NCBI GenBank assembly: GCA_040223615.1 | Contig: JAVKFY010000036.1 | Span: forward strand, 1 to 64,000 | Reading direction: 5' to 3' | DNA: 64,000 nucleotides | Origin: JAVKFY01 sp040223615 | GTDB lineage: Bacteria > Pseudomonadota > Alphaproteobacteria > GCA-2731375 | In this document: positions 35,494 to 47,546 of the stretch, one piece after another | How positions within the stretch are numbered: the first letter of the stretch is position 1 | Layout of the letters: each line of letters starts with the position of its first letter | Program-made: the position numbers and the translations under genes | The notes under the pieces: generated by a model | Databases searched by the model: none | What the model saw: the letters and a program-made list of their open reading frames with translations, nothing else | Told to the model about the DNA's origin: nothing

Positions 35494-36033
35494 CTATTGC
35501 GCGTCGGCCGCCACCTGCATCTTCACGATCTGGTCGGGATCGCTGACGATGCCGTTGCCGCCGGCGCCTTTCTTGATCGCGTCGACATGGTCCATGCCCT
35601 CGATCACCTGGCCCCAGACGGTGTACTGGCCGTCCAGGTGCGACGCCGGCGCGAAGACAATGAAGAACTGGCTGTCGCCGCTGTCCGGGCTCTGCGCGCG
35701 GGCCATCGAGACGGTGCCGCGAACATGCTTGGCCTGCGAGAACTCGGCCTTCAGCTTCTGGCCGGATCCGCCGGAGCCGGTGCCGGTCGGATCGCCGGTC
35801 TGGGCCATGAAGCCATCGATCACGCGGTGGAACACGACGCCGTCGTAGAAGCCCTGACGCGTCAGCTCCTTGATCCGGGCCACGTGGTTCGGCGCCAGGT
35901 CGGGGCGCAGTTCGATCACCACGCGACCACCCTCAAGGTCGAGATAAAGTTGGTTTTCCAAGTCAGCCGCCTTCGCTTGCGTCGTCATCATCACGACGCC
36001 GAACAGCGCCGCTACCCAAAACTTCCAGGACAT
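35494..36033 (-). CDS. Periplasmic cyclophilin-type peptidyl-prolyl isomerase
   Basis: This 179-residue protein has a signal peptide (FWVAALFGVVMMTTQAKA), so it should act in the periplasm. Cyclophilin motifs are YDGVVFHRVIDGFMAQTGDP, GTVSMARAQ, DSQFFIVFAPASHLDGQYT and FGQ-like VWGQVIEGMD. It belongs to the PpiA/PpiB group. It sits between coaD and queA, 26 bases after coaD, in the conserved order. Confidence 0.94.
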   Translation of the reverse strand: MSWKFWVAALFGVVMMTTQAKAADLENQLYLDLEGGRVVIELRPDLAPNHVARIKELTRQGFYDGVVFHRVIDGFMAQTGDPTGTGSGGSGQKLKAEFSQAKHVRGTVSMARAQSPDSGDSQFFIVFAPASHLDGQYTVWGQVIEGMDHVDAIKKGAGGNGIVSDPDQIVKMQVAADAQ

Positions 36034-36059
36034 GGTTGTCGAAACTCTCCGCTTGCAGG

Positions 36060-36587
36060 CTACTCCACCACCGCTTTCAGCGGCTGGCGGTCGAAGCGCG
36101 AATATAGTCGTTCGGCCACGCGCGGCGAGACGAACTCGTTCACGTCGCCGCCGAGCCGGGCGATCTCCTTGACCAGCTTGGAGGCAATGAACTGGTACTT
36201 GTCGGTGGCCATCAGGAACACGGTCTCGATGTGCGGGTTCAGGCGGTCGTTCATGCCGACCATCTGGAACTCGTACTCGAAATCGGAAATCGCGCGCAGG
36301 CCGCGCACGATGATGTTGGCCTCGATCTCCATGGCGAAATGCATCAGCAGATTGTCGAACGGCTGCACGATGATCTCGCAGCCGTTCAGGCTGTCGACCG
36401 CGTCGGCGAGCTCGTCGCGCACCAGCTCGACCCGCTCGTCGAGCGAGAACAGCGGTCCCTTGTCGCGGTTGATCGCGACGCCGACCACCAGCCGGTCGAC
36501 CAGCTTGGTGGCGCGGGTGATGATGTCGAGATGTCCATCGGTCACCGGATCGAAGGTGCCGGGGTAGAGACCGGTCCGCGTTACCAC
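36060..36587 (-). CDS. coaD: Phosphopantetheine adenylyltransferase
   Basis: It converts 4'-phosphopantetheine and ATP to dephospho-CoA. At 175 residues it has the nucleotidyltransferase motif YPGTFDPVTDGHLDI, with the His of the HxGH-type site, and IIVRGLRAISDFEYEFQM. The GTG start at 36587 lies seven bases after GAGGAG. It begins four bases after the gyrA stop. Confidence 0.96.
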   Translation of the reverse strand: MVTRTGLYPGTFDPVTDGHLDIITRATKLVDRLVVGVAINRDKGPLFSLDERVELVRDELADAVDSLNGCEIIVQPFDNLLMHFAMEIEANIIVRGLRAISDFEYEFQMVGMNDRLNPHIETVFLMATDKYQFIASKLVKEIARLGGDVNEFVSPRVAERLYSRFDRQPLKAVVE

Positions 36588-36591
36588 GTGG

Positions 36592-39330
36592 TTACTCCTC
36601 GCTGCCTTCGCTCTCGGCGTCGTCGCCGTCTTCCTCGCCAGGATCGTTCAGCCGGGCTGCCGACACTACCCGCTCCTGGCCGTCGGCGTCGATCGAGAAC
36701 AGGGTCACGCCCTGGGTGTTGCGCCCGGCGATACGGATGTCGCCGACGGGGCAGCGGATCAGCCGACCGTGGTCGGTCACCAGCATGATCTGGTCGGCAT
36801 CCTCCACCGGGAAGGCGGCGACCACCTGGCCGTTGCGCTTCGAGGTCTCGATGTTGATCAGGCCGCTGCCGCCGCGCCCGGTGACGCGGTATTCGTAGGC
36901 CGAGGTCCGCTTGCCATAGCCGTTCTCGGTGACCGACAGCACGAACTGCTCGGCCTCGGCAAGCATGTCGGCGTCGGCCGGCTTCGGCGGCATCTCGCCC
37001 TCGGCGCCTTCGCGGCGTTGCGCCGTGGCCCAGCGCAGGTAGGCGTCGCGCTGGTTCACCTCCAGCTCGTGGTGGCGCACGATCGACATCGAGATCACCC
37101 GGTCACCGCGGCCCAGCGACATGCCGCGCACGCCGACCGAGTCGCGGCCCTTGAACAGGCGCACGTCGATCGCCGGGAACCGGATGCACTTGCCGGCTTG
37201 CGCGGCCAGCAGCACGTCGTCGGTCTCGGTGCAGGTCTCGACGCCGACGATCAGGTCGTCGTCGGGCAGCTTCATGGCGATCTTGCCGTTCGACGGCACG
37301 TTGACGAAGTCGGCCAGCGAGTTGCGGCGCACGTTGCCGCTGGCGGTGGCGAACATGATCGACCATTCCGCGGCCGCTGCCTCGTCCTCCGGGAACGGCA
37401 TCACCGCGTTGATCACCTCGCCGTCCTGCAGCGGCAGCAGGTTGACCATCGCCTTGCCGCGGGCCTGCGGCGTGCCGACCGGCAGGCGGTAGACCTTCAG
37501 CCGGTAGACCCGGCCGAGCGAGGAGAAAAACAGCACCGGCGTGTGGGTCGAACAGACGAAGACCCGGGAAACGAAATCCTCGTCGCGCGTCGCCATGGCG
37601 GCGCGCCCGCGCCCGCCGCGTCGTTGCAGGCGGTAGGCCGTCAGCGGCACGCGCTTGATGTAGCCGCCGTGGGTGACGGTGACGACCATCTCCTCGCGCT
37701 GGATCAGGTCCTCGTCGTCCTGCTCGAACTCGACGTCGGAAATCTCGGTGCGGCGCGGCGTGGCGAACTTCTCGCGCGCCTCGACCAGCTCGTCGCGGAT
37801 CACGCTGACCAGGCGCTCGCGCACCTGAAGAATGTCCAGGTAGTCGCGAATTTTTACGGCGATGTCACCCATCTCGGCGGCGATCTCGTCGCGGCCCAGC
37901 GCGGTCAGGCGCTGCAGGCGCAGCTCCAGGATGGCGCGTGCCTGAGTTTCCGACAGGCGGTAGCGGCCGTCGATCACCTTGTGCGCCGGATCGTCGATCA
38001 GCTCGATCACCGAGGCCACGTCGGCCGCTGGCCAGTCGCGCCCCATCAACGCCTCGCGCGCCGCGGCGGCGTCCGGCGCGGCGCGGATCAGGCGGATCAC
38101 CTCGTCGATATTGGCCACCGCGATGACCAGGCCGGCCAACGCGTGGGCACGCTCGCGCGCCTTGGCCAGCAGACGCCGGGTGCGCCGGGTCACCACCTCC
38201 TCGCGGAACTCCACGAAGGCGGCGATCAGCTGGCGCAGGTTCATCACCTCCGGCTTGCCGCCGTTCAGCGCCACCATGTTGACGCCGAAGGAGGTCTGTA
38301 GCGGGGTGAAGCGGTAGAGCTGGTTCAGCACCACGTCGGACATCGCGTCGCGGCGCAGTTCGATGACCACCCGCACACCGTTGCGATCGCTCTCGTCGCG
38401 CAGGTCGGAGATGCCCTCGATGCGCTTGGCGCGCACCGCTTCGGCGATCTTCTCGACCATGCCGGCCTTGTTCACCTGGTAAGGGACCTCGGTGACGATG
38501 ATCGCCTCGCGGTCGCGCCGGATGGTCTCCACGTGCGCCTTGCCGCGCACCATGATCGAGCCGCGCCCGGTATGGTAGCCGGAACGGATGCCGGCGCGGC
38601 CGAGGATGTTGGCGCCGGTCGGGTAGTCCGGGCCGTGCACGTACTGCTTCAGGTCGTGCAGTTCGATGGCCGGGTTTTCCAGTTAGGCCAGGCAGGCGTC
38701 GACCACCTCGCCCAGATTGTGCGGCGGCACGTTGGTGGCCATGCCGACGGCGATGCCGCCCGAGCCGTTGACCAGCAGGTTCGGAAACTGCGCCGGCAGC
38801 ACCACCGGCTCCTTCTCCGAGCCGTCGTAATTCTCGCGGAAGTCCACGGTGTCGCTGTCGATGTCGGCCAGTAGCGCCTCGGCCGCCTTCGCCAGCCGCA
38901 CTTCGGTGTAGCGCTGGGCCGCCGGCGGGTCGCCGTCCATCGAACCGAAATTGCCCTGCCCGTCGACCAGCGGCAGACGCATGGAGAAATCCTGCGCCAT
39001 GCGCACCATGGCATCGTAGATCGCCTGGTCGCCGTGCGGGTGATACTTGCCCATCACGTCGCCGACGATGCGGGCCGACTTGCGGTACGGCCGGTCCGAG
39101 GAATACCCGGACTCGTTCATCGCGTGCAGGATGCGCCGGTGCACCGGCTTCAGCCCGTCGCGGGCATCGGGCAGCGCCCGCGACACGATCACGCTCATCG
39201 CGTAATCGAGGTAGGAGCGCTTCATCTCCTCTTCGATGGCGATCGGCGTGATGTCGCGGCCCGGCGGCGGGCTGGTGGTCTCGTCGCTCAATTGATCGTC
39301 CCGTTCAGCGGCCGCGCACAGGGCGGCCAT
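36592..39330 (-). pseudogene. gyrA: DNA gyrase subunit A, interrupted by one in-frame TAA
   Basis: A single frame of 913 codons from ATG 39330 encodes GyrA, but codon 216 (38685-38683) is TAA between GEVVDACLA and LENPAIELHD, where relatives continue without a break. Both halves are otherwise intact. The N-part has SYLDYAMSVIVSRALPDARDG, GKYHPHGDQAIYD and the catalytic Tyr141 in AAQRYTEVRL. The C-part has HGPDYPTGANILG, the GyrA-box-like LQRRGGRGRAAM and the beta-pinwheel domain. gyrA is essential, so a base-calling or assembly error, read-through, or a second copy elsewhere are all more likely than true loss. A TTG 39 bases downstream of the ATG is an alternative start. Confidence 0.85.
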
Positions 39331-39338
39331 TCAGGGCT

Positions 39339-39355
39339 CCGGAAGCGCCTTCCGG
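39339..39355 (-). promoter_or_regulatory. Small hairpin at the gyrA ribosome binding site
   Basis: CCGGAAG and CTTCCGG (7-bp stem, three-base loop) lie 9-25 bases before the gyrA ATG and overlap the CGGAG that would act as its ribosome binding site. It could modulate gyrA translation. I see no further sign of a regulatory RNA. Confidence 0.3.
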
Positions 39356-39614
39356 CAGGCCTCTCGCCCGCCTCGCAAAGGCCCGAGAGACTACCATTAT
39401 GTTGCAGGTGCGAGCAACCGACGCGAGCCCCCATTGCGATGCAATGCGGGCATGTTTACCGTTGCTCTATTATTCGATGCTACAAATGACCGCCTAGTCA
39501 CGCCAAGGCTTTGTTCGGCACCGCCTGGATGCGAACCTCGAAGATCGGTCCCGCCAGTGCGCATCTTGCGCCGCCACGGCAATCCCGTTGCATTTCTCGT
39601 TCGAATTGTCGCCC

Positions 39615-41234
39615 ATGACAGCCTCGGCCAAAGCGCATGGCGACCGAGCGGACAGCGGCGACGGCGTCCGGCTGACCCGCGCGGACGTCGGCTTCGTTGT
39701 CGTGCTGCTGGTCATTGTCGGGGTCGTGCGCCTTTACGGCATGACTGCACAGAGCCTGTGGATCGACGAGATCAACATCGTCCGATTCGCCCGCTACGAC
39801 ACCTTCGCCGAGTTTTTCGCGGCCCTGCCCCGAGAGCCGCACCCGCCGCTCTACCTGCTGATAATGCGCTACTGGACCGCCGTGTTCGGGTATTCGGCGG
39901 AAGCGCTGCGCAGCTTCTCGGTGCTGGTGTCGATCCTGACACCTGCGACATTCTACCTTTTGCTGCGCTCGCGGACAGGCCGGGCCACGGCGGCCATCGC
40001 TGCCGTCCTGATCGGCTTTGCCGCGATTTCTCACTTCCAGGCGCACAACGCACGGCCCTATGCCCTGATCTTCTGGCTCGGCGCGCTGGCGCTGCCCTTC
40101 TTCCTCGACACCTGCGCGGCAATCGGCGGCGAAAGGGCGCACCGTACGTGGACGCTGGTCGCCCTGGTCACGCTCAATCTCCTGATCGGCCTGACCCACT
40201 ATTCCGGCATCGTGTTCGTCGCCGCCCAGGGGCTGGTGCTGTTCATACAGTTCTGCCGCAATCCCGAACGCCAGTGGTTCCGGGACGTGGTCTGGCTCGC
40301 CGTACTCGGCGCCAGTGCCCTGCCGGCGTTCCTGTGGCTGGCGTGGACCTATGGGGAACTGGCCACGTTGGTCGCAGGGAAGTCGATGGGCCTGACCTGG
40401 CAGGACTACGCCTCGCCGATCCGCTCGGTTCTCGGCTTTCCCGGCTACGTGCCGCTGCTGTTTCTGCCCTTTGCGCTGGGCTGGACGCAGTTGCGGGCGA
40501 CGTTCGCCGAGTTGTGGCAGGTGATCACCGGCGACCGGCTCTTCCTTCTCGCCGCCGGCGTCGGGGTTCTGCACCTGGTGATGGTCGAACTGACCAGCCT
40601 GGCGCAGCCCTCGTTCATGCAGAACAAGATGATCTATGTGGTTTTCCCGGCATTCTATGTCGGTCTCGCGCGCTACCTCCTGGGCGTGCGGCAGGCCGGG
40701 TCGACCTACCGCCCGGTGGTCTACCTGCTGGCCGCCACCGGCCTCGCGACCTATCTGGTGACCGGATATCCGCAAGGCAGCCAGGGATATACGTCGCCAT
40801 GGCAGGAGCAGGAGCGTGAAGGCGCCCGGCATGTCGCCGAAGTGGCGCGCCCTGGCGACCTTGTCCTGCTGGGCAGCGTCAGCATGAACGGCACCTGGGT
40901 ACAGCCTAGCCAACAGTTCTTCGAGGCCATCGAGCCGGACCTGTCGCTACCCGAAGGTGCGAAGGCCGGCGTATTTCCACCGATACGCGACTACGCGACT
41001 CGGCAGGACGAACTCGATGCCATGCGTCTCAGCGTACTGAACGGGGCTCTGGCGAGAATCGGCAAGGATGCCAACCGATTGATCATCGACTTGCCGCACC
41101 GCGACGAATTAAGCGTGACAGAGTTCGATGCGATCGAACAGGCTGGGTTCTGCGTCCAGGTGACCAACTTCATCCAGCACCGCGTCGTGATCGTGGATCC
41201 CGATGTCTCGGCATGTTTGAGGCCGCAGCACTGA
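39615..41234 (+). CDS. GT39/PMT-like membrane glycosyltransferase
   Basis: This polytopic membrane protein of 539 residues starts at ATG 39615. The N-terminal span (VGFVVVLLVIVGVV) is followed by the acidic loop motif QSLWIDEIN, and then PHPPLYLLIMRYW and AHNARPYALIFWLG. These are hallmarks of C-type glycosyltransferases that use lipid-phosphate sugars (family 39/83-like). About ten spans are followed by a soluble C-terminal domain of about 130 residues. It heads a three-gene plus-strand cluster with a GT2 enzyme and a methyltransferase. Glycan target unknown. Confidence 0.83.
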   Translation: MTASAKAHGDRADSGDGVRLTRADVGFVVVLLVIVGVVRLYGMTAQSLWIDEINIVRFARYDTFAEFFAALPREPHPPLYLLIMRYWTAVFGYSAEALRSFSVLVSILTPATFYLLLRSRTGRATAAIAAVLIGFAAISHFQAHNARPYALIFWLGALALPFFLDTCAAIGGERAHRTWTLVALVTLNLLIGLTHYSGIVFVAAQGLVLFIQFCRNPERQWFRDVVWLAVLGASALPAFLWLAWTYGELATLVAGKSMGLTWQDYASPIRSVLGFPGYVPLLFLPFALGWTQLRATFAELWQVITGDRLFLLAAGVGVLHLVMVELTSLAQPSFMQNKMIYVVFPAFYVGLARYLLGVRQAGSTYRPVVYLLAATGLATYLVTGYPQGSQGYTSPWQEQEREGARHVAEVARPGDLVLLGSVSMNGTWVQPSQQFFEAIEPDLSLPEGAKAGVFPPIRDYATRQDELDAMRLSVLNGALARIGKDANRLIIDLPHRDELSVTEFDAIEQAGFCVQVTNFIQHRVVIVDPDVSACLRPQH

Positions 41235-41273
41235 ACCGCTGCCATCGGCCGTTCGCCTGAAGGCCCTACCGTG

Positions 41274-42332
41274 ATGTACCGACTGGAGGAGTTGTGTGAC
41301 GATGGCAGCGATGATCGGCGGGACGTGCCCAAAGTGACCAAAGTCATCGTCCAGATTCCCTGTCTCAACGAGGAACTGACGCTGCCGCAGGTGGTGGCCG
41401 ACATTCCGCGTGACATACCGGGGGTCGATCGGGTCGAGATTCTCGTCGTCGACGATGGCTCAAGCGACCGGACAGTGGAGGTCGCGAAGGCGCTTGGTGT
41501 CGATCACATCCTGGTCAATCGCCGCAACCTCGGGCTCGCCCACACCTTCCGGCGCGGCCTCGACGCGTCGCTGCACCTGGGCGCCGACATCATCGTCAAC
41601 ACCGACGGCGACAACCAATATGCAGGCGCCGACATCGCCAGGCTGGTCCAGCCGATCCTGGACGGCACTGCCGACATCGTCGTCGGCGACCGCCAGACCG
41701 ATCAGAACCAGGAGTTTTCGCCACTCAAGCGCCTGTTGCAGCGAGCCGGTAGCGGCGCCGTCCGGAACCTGTCAGGCCTGGATATTCCCGATGCGGTCAG
41801 CGGTTTCCGCGCCATCAGCCGCGACGCGGCCTTGCGCATCAACATCGTGTCTTCGTTCAGCTACACGACCGAGATGCTGATCCAGGCCGGCAAGAAGCGC
41901 CTCGCCGTCGCCTCGGTGCCGGTGGCGACCAACCCGAAGACGCGCGAATCTCGGCTGTTCCGGGGCATCCCGTCCTTCGTCTCGCGCCAGCTCAGTACCA
42001 TGGTGCGGATGTATTCGATGTACCAGCCACTGAGGGTGTTCTTTCTGATCGGCACCATCCTGTCGGTCATCGGCGTCATTCCGATACTGCGCTTCTTGAT
42101 CTTCTACGCGCTCGGCGAGGGCGACGGGCATATCCAGTCGCTGGTACTCGGCGGCGTGTTCGTTCTCATGGGCTTCGTGGCATATCTCGTCGGGCTGGTC
42201 GCCGATCTGATCAATTTCAATCGACAACTCGTTGAGATCGCGCTTGAAAAAGTCCGCAGACTCGAACTGGCGGCAGAACGCAGTGACGGTGACATGATCG
42301 ACCAGGAGGTTCCGCAAGACGCCACCGATTGA
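41274..42332 (+). CDS. GT2 family glycosyltransferase (DPM1/polyprenol-phosphate sugar synthase-like)
   Basis: This protein of about 352 residues starts at ATG 41274 (GTG 41271 is adjacent, and an internal GTG is possible). The GT-A motifs are VQIPCLNEELTLPQ, EILVVDDGSSDRT, DIIVNTDGDNQYA (the DxD-like metal site) and IVVGDRQ. Two C-terminal membrane spans (VFFLIGTILSVIGVIPILRF and VLGGVFVLMGFVAYLVGL) anchor it. It probably makes the lipid-linked sugar used by the neighbouring GT39-like enzyme; that pairing is inferred from position. Confidence 0.85.
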   Translation: MYRLEELCDDGSDDRRDVPKVTKVIVQIPCLNEELTLPQVVADIPRDIPGVDRVEILVVDDGSSDRTVEVAKALGVDHILVNRRNLGLAHTFRRGLDASLHLGADIIVNTDGDNQYAGADIARLVQPILDGTADIVVGDRQTDQNQEFSPLKRLLQRAGSGAVRNLSGLDIPDAVSGFRAISRDAALRINIVSSFSYTTEMLIQAGKKRLAVASVPVATNPKTRESRLFRGIPSFVSRQLSTMVRMYSMYQPLRVFFLIGTILSVIGVIPILRFLIFYALGEGDGHIQSLVLGGVFVLMGFVAYLVGLVADLINFNRQLVEIALEKVRRLELAAERSDGDMIDQEVPQDATD

Positions 42333-42430
42333 AGCGTCGCGTCATGGTCGGGGCAATGGAGATGCCGTTGAGTATCCACCCCCGGCATCTTTTCAGTGCC
42401 GGAATTCACCCCATATTGACACCGGCCCGC

Positions 42431-42447
42431 CTGTCTCACAGAGACAG
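42431..42447. promoter_or_regulatory. Perfect inverted repeat upstream of the methyltransferase gene
   Basis: CTGTCTC-ACA-GAGACAG is a perfect 7-bp palindrome with a three-base centre, directly before TATGAT (42448) and 40 bases before the methyltransferase ATG. It could be an operator or a small hairpin. A TTGACA at 42416 lies too far from TATGAT for a standard promoter. Confidence 0.35.
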
Positions 42448-42486
42448 TATGATCAGGCGCGGTTTCGATCTTTTCGATCCAGGATT

Positions 42487-43137
42487 ATGATAAATGAGAC
42501 CACCAGACAGCGGGAGCTGGCACTGACCCTGAAAGCCGAAAACGGTATCGTCGTCGGCAACGTCGACGCCAAATATCAGACCAAGAACCCGATCGCCCGC
42601 CGCATGATGCAGGGCTTCATGGACAGCGCAAGGGAACTGGCGCTGTCCACCGATGTCCGCGTTGCGCACGAGATCGGCTGTGGCGAAGGACACCTCACGT
42701 CGCACTTCGCGGAGTGGGGCTTCGGTATCCGCGCCTGTGACTTCTCGGCCCAAATCGTCGAGGAGGCACGCACGACGTACGGCGGCCTCGGCATCGAGTT
42801 CAACGTCAAGAGCGTCTACGACCTGGACCCGACCGTGGATGGCGCACCGTTGATCGTCTGCTGCGAGGTGCTGGAGCACCTAGAGGAACCGGAATGTGCC
42901 TTGCAGCGCTTGCGCGACGTCAGTTTCGAATGGTGCCTGATGAGCGTGCCCCGCGAGCCGATCTGGCGACTGTTGAACATGGCCCGGGGCAAATACCTAG
43001 ACGACCTGGGCAACACGCCAGGACATCTGCAGCACTGGGGAAAGCAGAGCTTCCTCGCCCTCATCAGTCAGTACTTCGAGGTCGTCGCCGTGCGTAGCCC
43101 GCTGCCTTGGACCATGGTCCTCTGCCGCCGGGGGTGA
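42487..43137 (+). CDS. SAM-dependent class I methyltransferase
   Basis: This 216-residue protein starts at ATG 42487. SAM-binding motif I is HEIGCGEGHLTSHFA, motif II region IRACDFSAQIVEEA, and PLIVCCEVLEHLEEPE corresponds to the motif IV area. It is a UbiG/methyltransf-11-type fold. The substrate is unknown; the two upstream glycosyltransferase genes suggest a sugar or lipid carrier, but this is context only. It ends 10 bases from the convergent ssb stop. Confidence 0.85.
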   Translation: MINETTRQRELALTLKAENGIVVGNVDAKYQTKNPIARRMMQGFMDSARELALSTDVRVAHEIGCGEGHLTSHFAEWGFGIRACDFSAQIVEEARTTYGGLGIEFNVKSVYDLDPTVDGAPLIVCCEVLEHLEEPECALQRLRDVSFEWCLMSVPREPIWRLLNMARGKYLDDLGNTPGHLQHWGKQSFLALISQYFEVVAVRSPLPWTMVLCRRG

Positions 43138-43147
43138 GCCGCGGCGG

Positions 43148-43651
43148 CTAGAACGGGATTTCGTCGTCCAGGTCGTCGGCGCCGCCGCGGCCGCCGCCGC
43201 CACTACCGCTGCCGCTCCGGTCGAACCCCCCGCCGCCACGATCGTCGTCGAAGCCACCGCCACCACCGCCGCCGGAGAAGCCACCGCCACCGCCCTCGCC
43301 GCGGGTGTCGAGCATCTGCAGTTCGCCGCGGAAACGTTGCAGCACGATTTCGGTGGTGTAGCGGTCCTGGCCCTCCTTGTCGGTCCACTTGCGGGTCTGA
43401 AGCTGGCCCTCGATATAGATCTTTGAGCCTTTCTTTAGATACTGTTGCGCGACTTTCCCGAGATTCTCGTTGAAGATCACGATGCGGTGCCATTCGGTCC
43501 GCTCGCGCCGTTCGCCGCTCTGTCGGTCGCGCCAGCTCTCGCTGGTCGCCAGGTTCAGGTTGACGATCGGGTCGCCGTTCTGGGTGTGCCGGACCTCCGG
43601 GTCGCGGCCCAGATTGCCGACCAGGATCACCTTGTTCACGCTGCCAGCCAT
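43148..43651 (-). CDS. ssb: Single-stranded DNA-binding protein
   Basis: The start ATG 43651 gives the canonical N-terminus AGSVNKVILVGNLGRDPEVR and 167 residues; an ATG at 43672 would add seven. The OB-fold continues with TEWHRIVIFNENLGKVAQQY, GSKIYIEGQLQTRKW and YTTEIVLQRF. A Gly-rich disordered tail ends in the acidic tip DLDDEIPF, the partner-binding site. It is divergent from uvrA, as in many proteobacteria. I found no convincing LexA box in the 155-base gap. Confidence 0.97.
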   Translation of the reverse strand: MAGSVNKVILVGNLGRDPEVRHTQNGDPIVNLNLATSESWRDRQSGERRERTEWHRIVIFNENLGKVAQQYLKKGSKIYIEGQLQTRKWTDKEGQDRYTTEIVLQRFRGELQMLDTRGEGGGGGFSGGGGGGGFDDDRGGGGFDRSGSGSGGGGRGGADDLDDEIPF

Positions 43652-43806
43652 CGCCCTGCTCCGCTCTGTCATTGTCGATTCGCGCGAACGGCTACTATGC
43701 CCGAGGCGGCCTCGGGCACGCCAGCGGCGGGAATCGCGCGGTGCGCGCCGAGGCCGCTTTCAGGTCCGCACCGGCGACCCTATATTGGGGCTTTCCGGCC
43801 TCCAGA

Positions 43807-46740
<2,934 letters not shown>

Positions 46741-47010
46741 CTCCAACGCCACGTGCAGCGTCGCCACGTGGATACCCAGAAACCGCGTCATTCCTGCGAA
46801 GGCAGGAATCCAGACCGACCGTCGTGATGGTTTAACGCGGAGACGCGAAATCTCTATCCAAGCGACTCCGCGTTCTCTGCGGCTCCGCGTGCTCCAGGTC
46901 GGCAATGCTTGGATGCCGGCCTGCGCTGGCATGACGCGCGTTGTTGGGTCCGATAAAGCTCAACCGGACAGTCATGGACTTGATCCGGGCATCCACGTCG
47001 GCCAGCCACT
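46741..47010. other. Intergenic region downstream of uvrA
   Basis: No gene is supported here. Short open frames with the telltale peptides MPAQAGIQ and WIPAFAGMT are translations of REP-like repeats. The region holds two facing repeat elements (46787-46813 and 46909-46939) and a weaker third copy near 46971-46996. Confidence 0.7.
46787..46939. repeat. Pair of inverted REP-like intergenic elements
   Basis: GTCATTCCTGCGAAGGCAGG (46787-46806, continuing AATCCAG) contains a TTCCTGC/GCAGGAA stem. At 46909-46939 a related element lies in reverse orientation; read on the minus strand it begins CGCGTCATGCCAGCG and ends GGCATCCAAG. Both match the widespread proteobacterial pattern of a GTCAT...ATCCAG palindromic repeat. 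Confidence 0.7.
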
Positions 47011-47100
47011 TCAGGCTGAGGATGCTTTCTCTCTCAGTTCCCGCCGGATCGCCTTGCCCGAGCCGGCGCAACTGATACTGATCTCGATCCACGACATTGT
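47011..47100 (-). pseudogene. Degraded 3' fragment of an acyl-CoA synthetase gene
   Basis: On the minus strand the last codons before TGA (47011) read WIEISISCAGSGKAIRRELR followed by EKASSA. This matches the C-terminus of acyl-CoA synthetases (ASGKxxRRELRE), including the intact gene at 48176, which ends in IEFIAEIPVTASGKVIRREL. Only about 30 codons are recognisable; upstream of them the frame has no similarity. It lies on the far side of the low-GC patch from the intact copy. Confidence 0.6.
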
Positions 47101-47291
47101 CTCAATGAACTTGTAACTGCACTCCCGGATTAACCGCAGCAAGACAAGACCTTTTCCGTAATAAGATTCGCCAAGATTACCCAGGTATTGAGCCTTACTC
47201 AAAGCAGCGAACTCTCACCCTTCTTCATCGCCTCACCCATCGACCAAGGTTGAAGGCGAATTGTGCTCTGTCAGAAAATTACATTCTTCAT
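47101..47291. other. Low-GC spacer
   Basis: This AT-richer stretch (for example TTTTCCGTAATAAGATTCG) contains no supported gene, RNA or terminator. It marks the left part of the compositionally distinct patch. Confidence 0.5.
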
Positions 47292-47546
47292 CTATTTGTC
47301 CACCTTCTCTACATTGTAGTGGGAAAATACTGCATCAATTATTTTCCTGGCTTCCGCACGAGCGTGGTTACCATCAACTCCATATACAGTGACTGGTTTG
47401 CCAAAGAAACGGCTGAACCAAATACTGCAAATGCACTCGGTGTCCTCACCAGTCGGGTGCGGGCGGCTGACCAATGCCACCACCGACCGCACATTTCCCT
47501 GTGGATCAGTTTGCTTGCCGCTTACCTGTAGCTCGTACTCTACCAA
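47292..47546 (-). CDS. 84-residue protein of unknown function
   Basis: This ORF reads MVEYELQVSGKQTDPQGNVR at the start, then VSRPHPTGEDTECICSIWFS and a helical Ala/Arg/Asp-rich end. No signal peptide or family is recognised. It overlaps the upstream 210-residue gene by seven bases, which supports expression as a pair. Base composition is clearly lower in GC than in the surrounding genes, suggesting recent acquisition. Confidence 0.5.
   Translation of the reverse strand: MVEYELQVSGKQTDPQGNVRSVVALVSRPHPTGEDTECICSIWFSRFFGKPVTVYGVDGNHARAEARKIIDAVFSHYNVEKVDK

Noticed and set aside
42416..42453. TTGACA ... TATGAT promoter before the methyltransferase
   Set aside because: The two boxes are 26 bases apart, far from the usual 16-18.
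43652..43806. LexA/SOS box between ssb and uvrA
   Set aside because: Expected from other bacteria, but neither a GTTC-N7-GTTC nor a GAAC-N7-GAAC arrangement is present.
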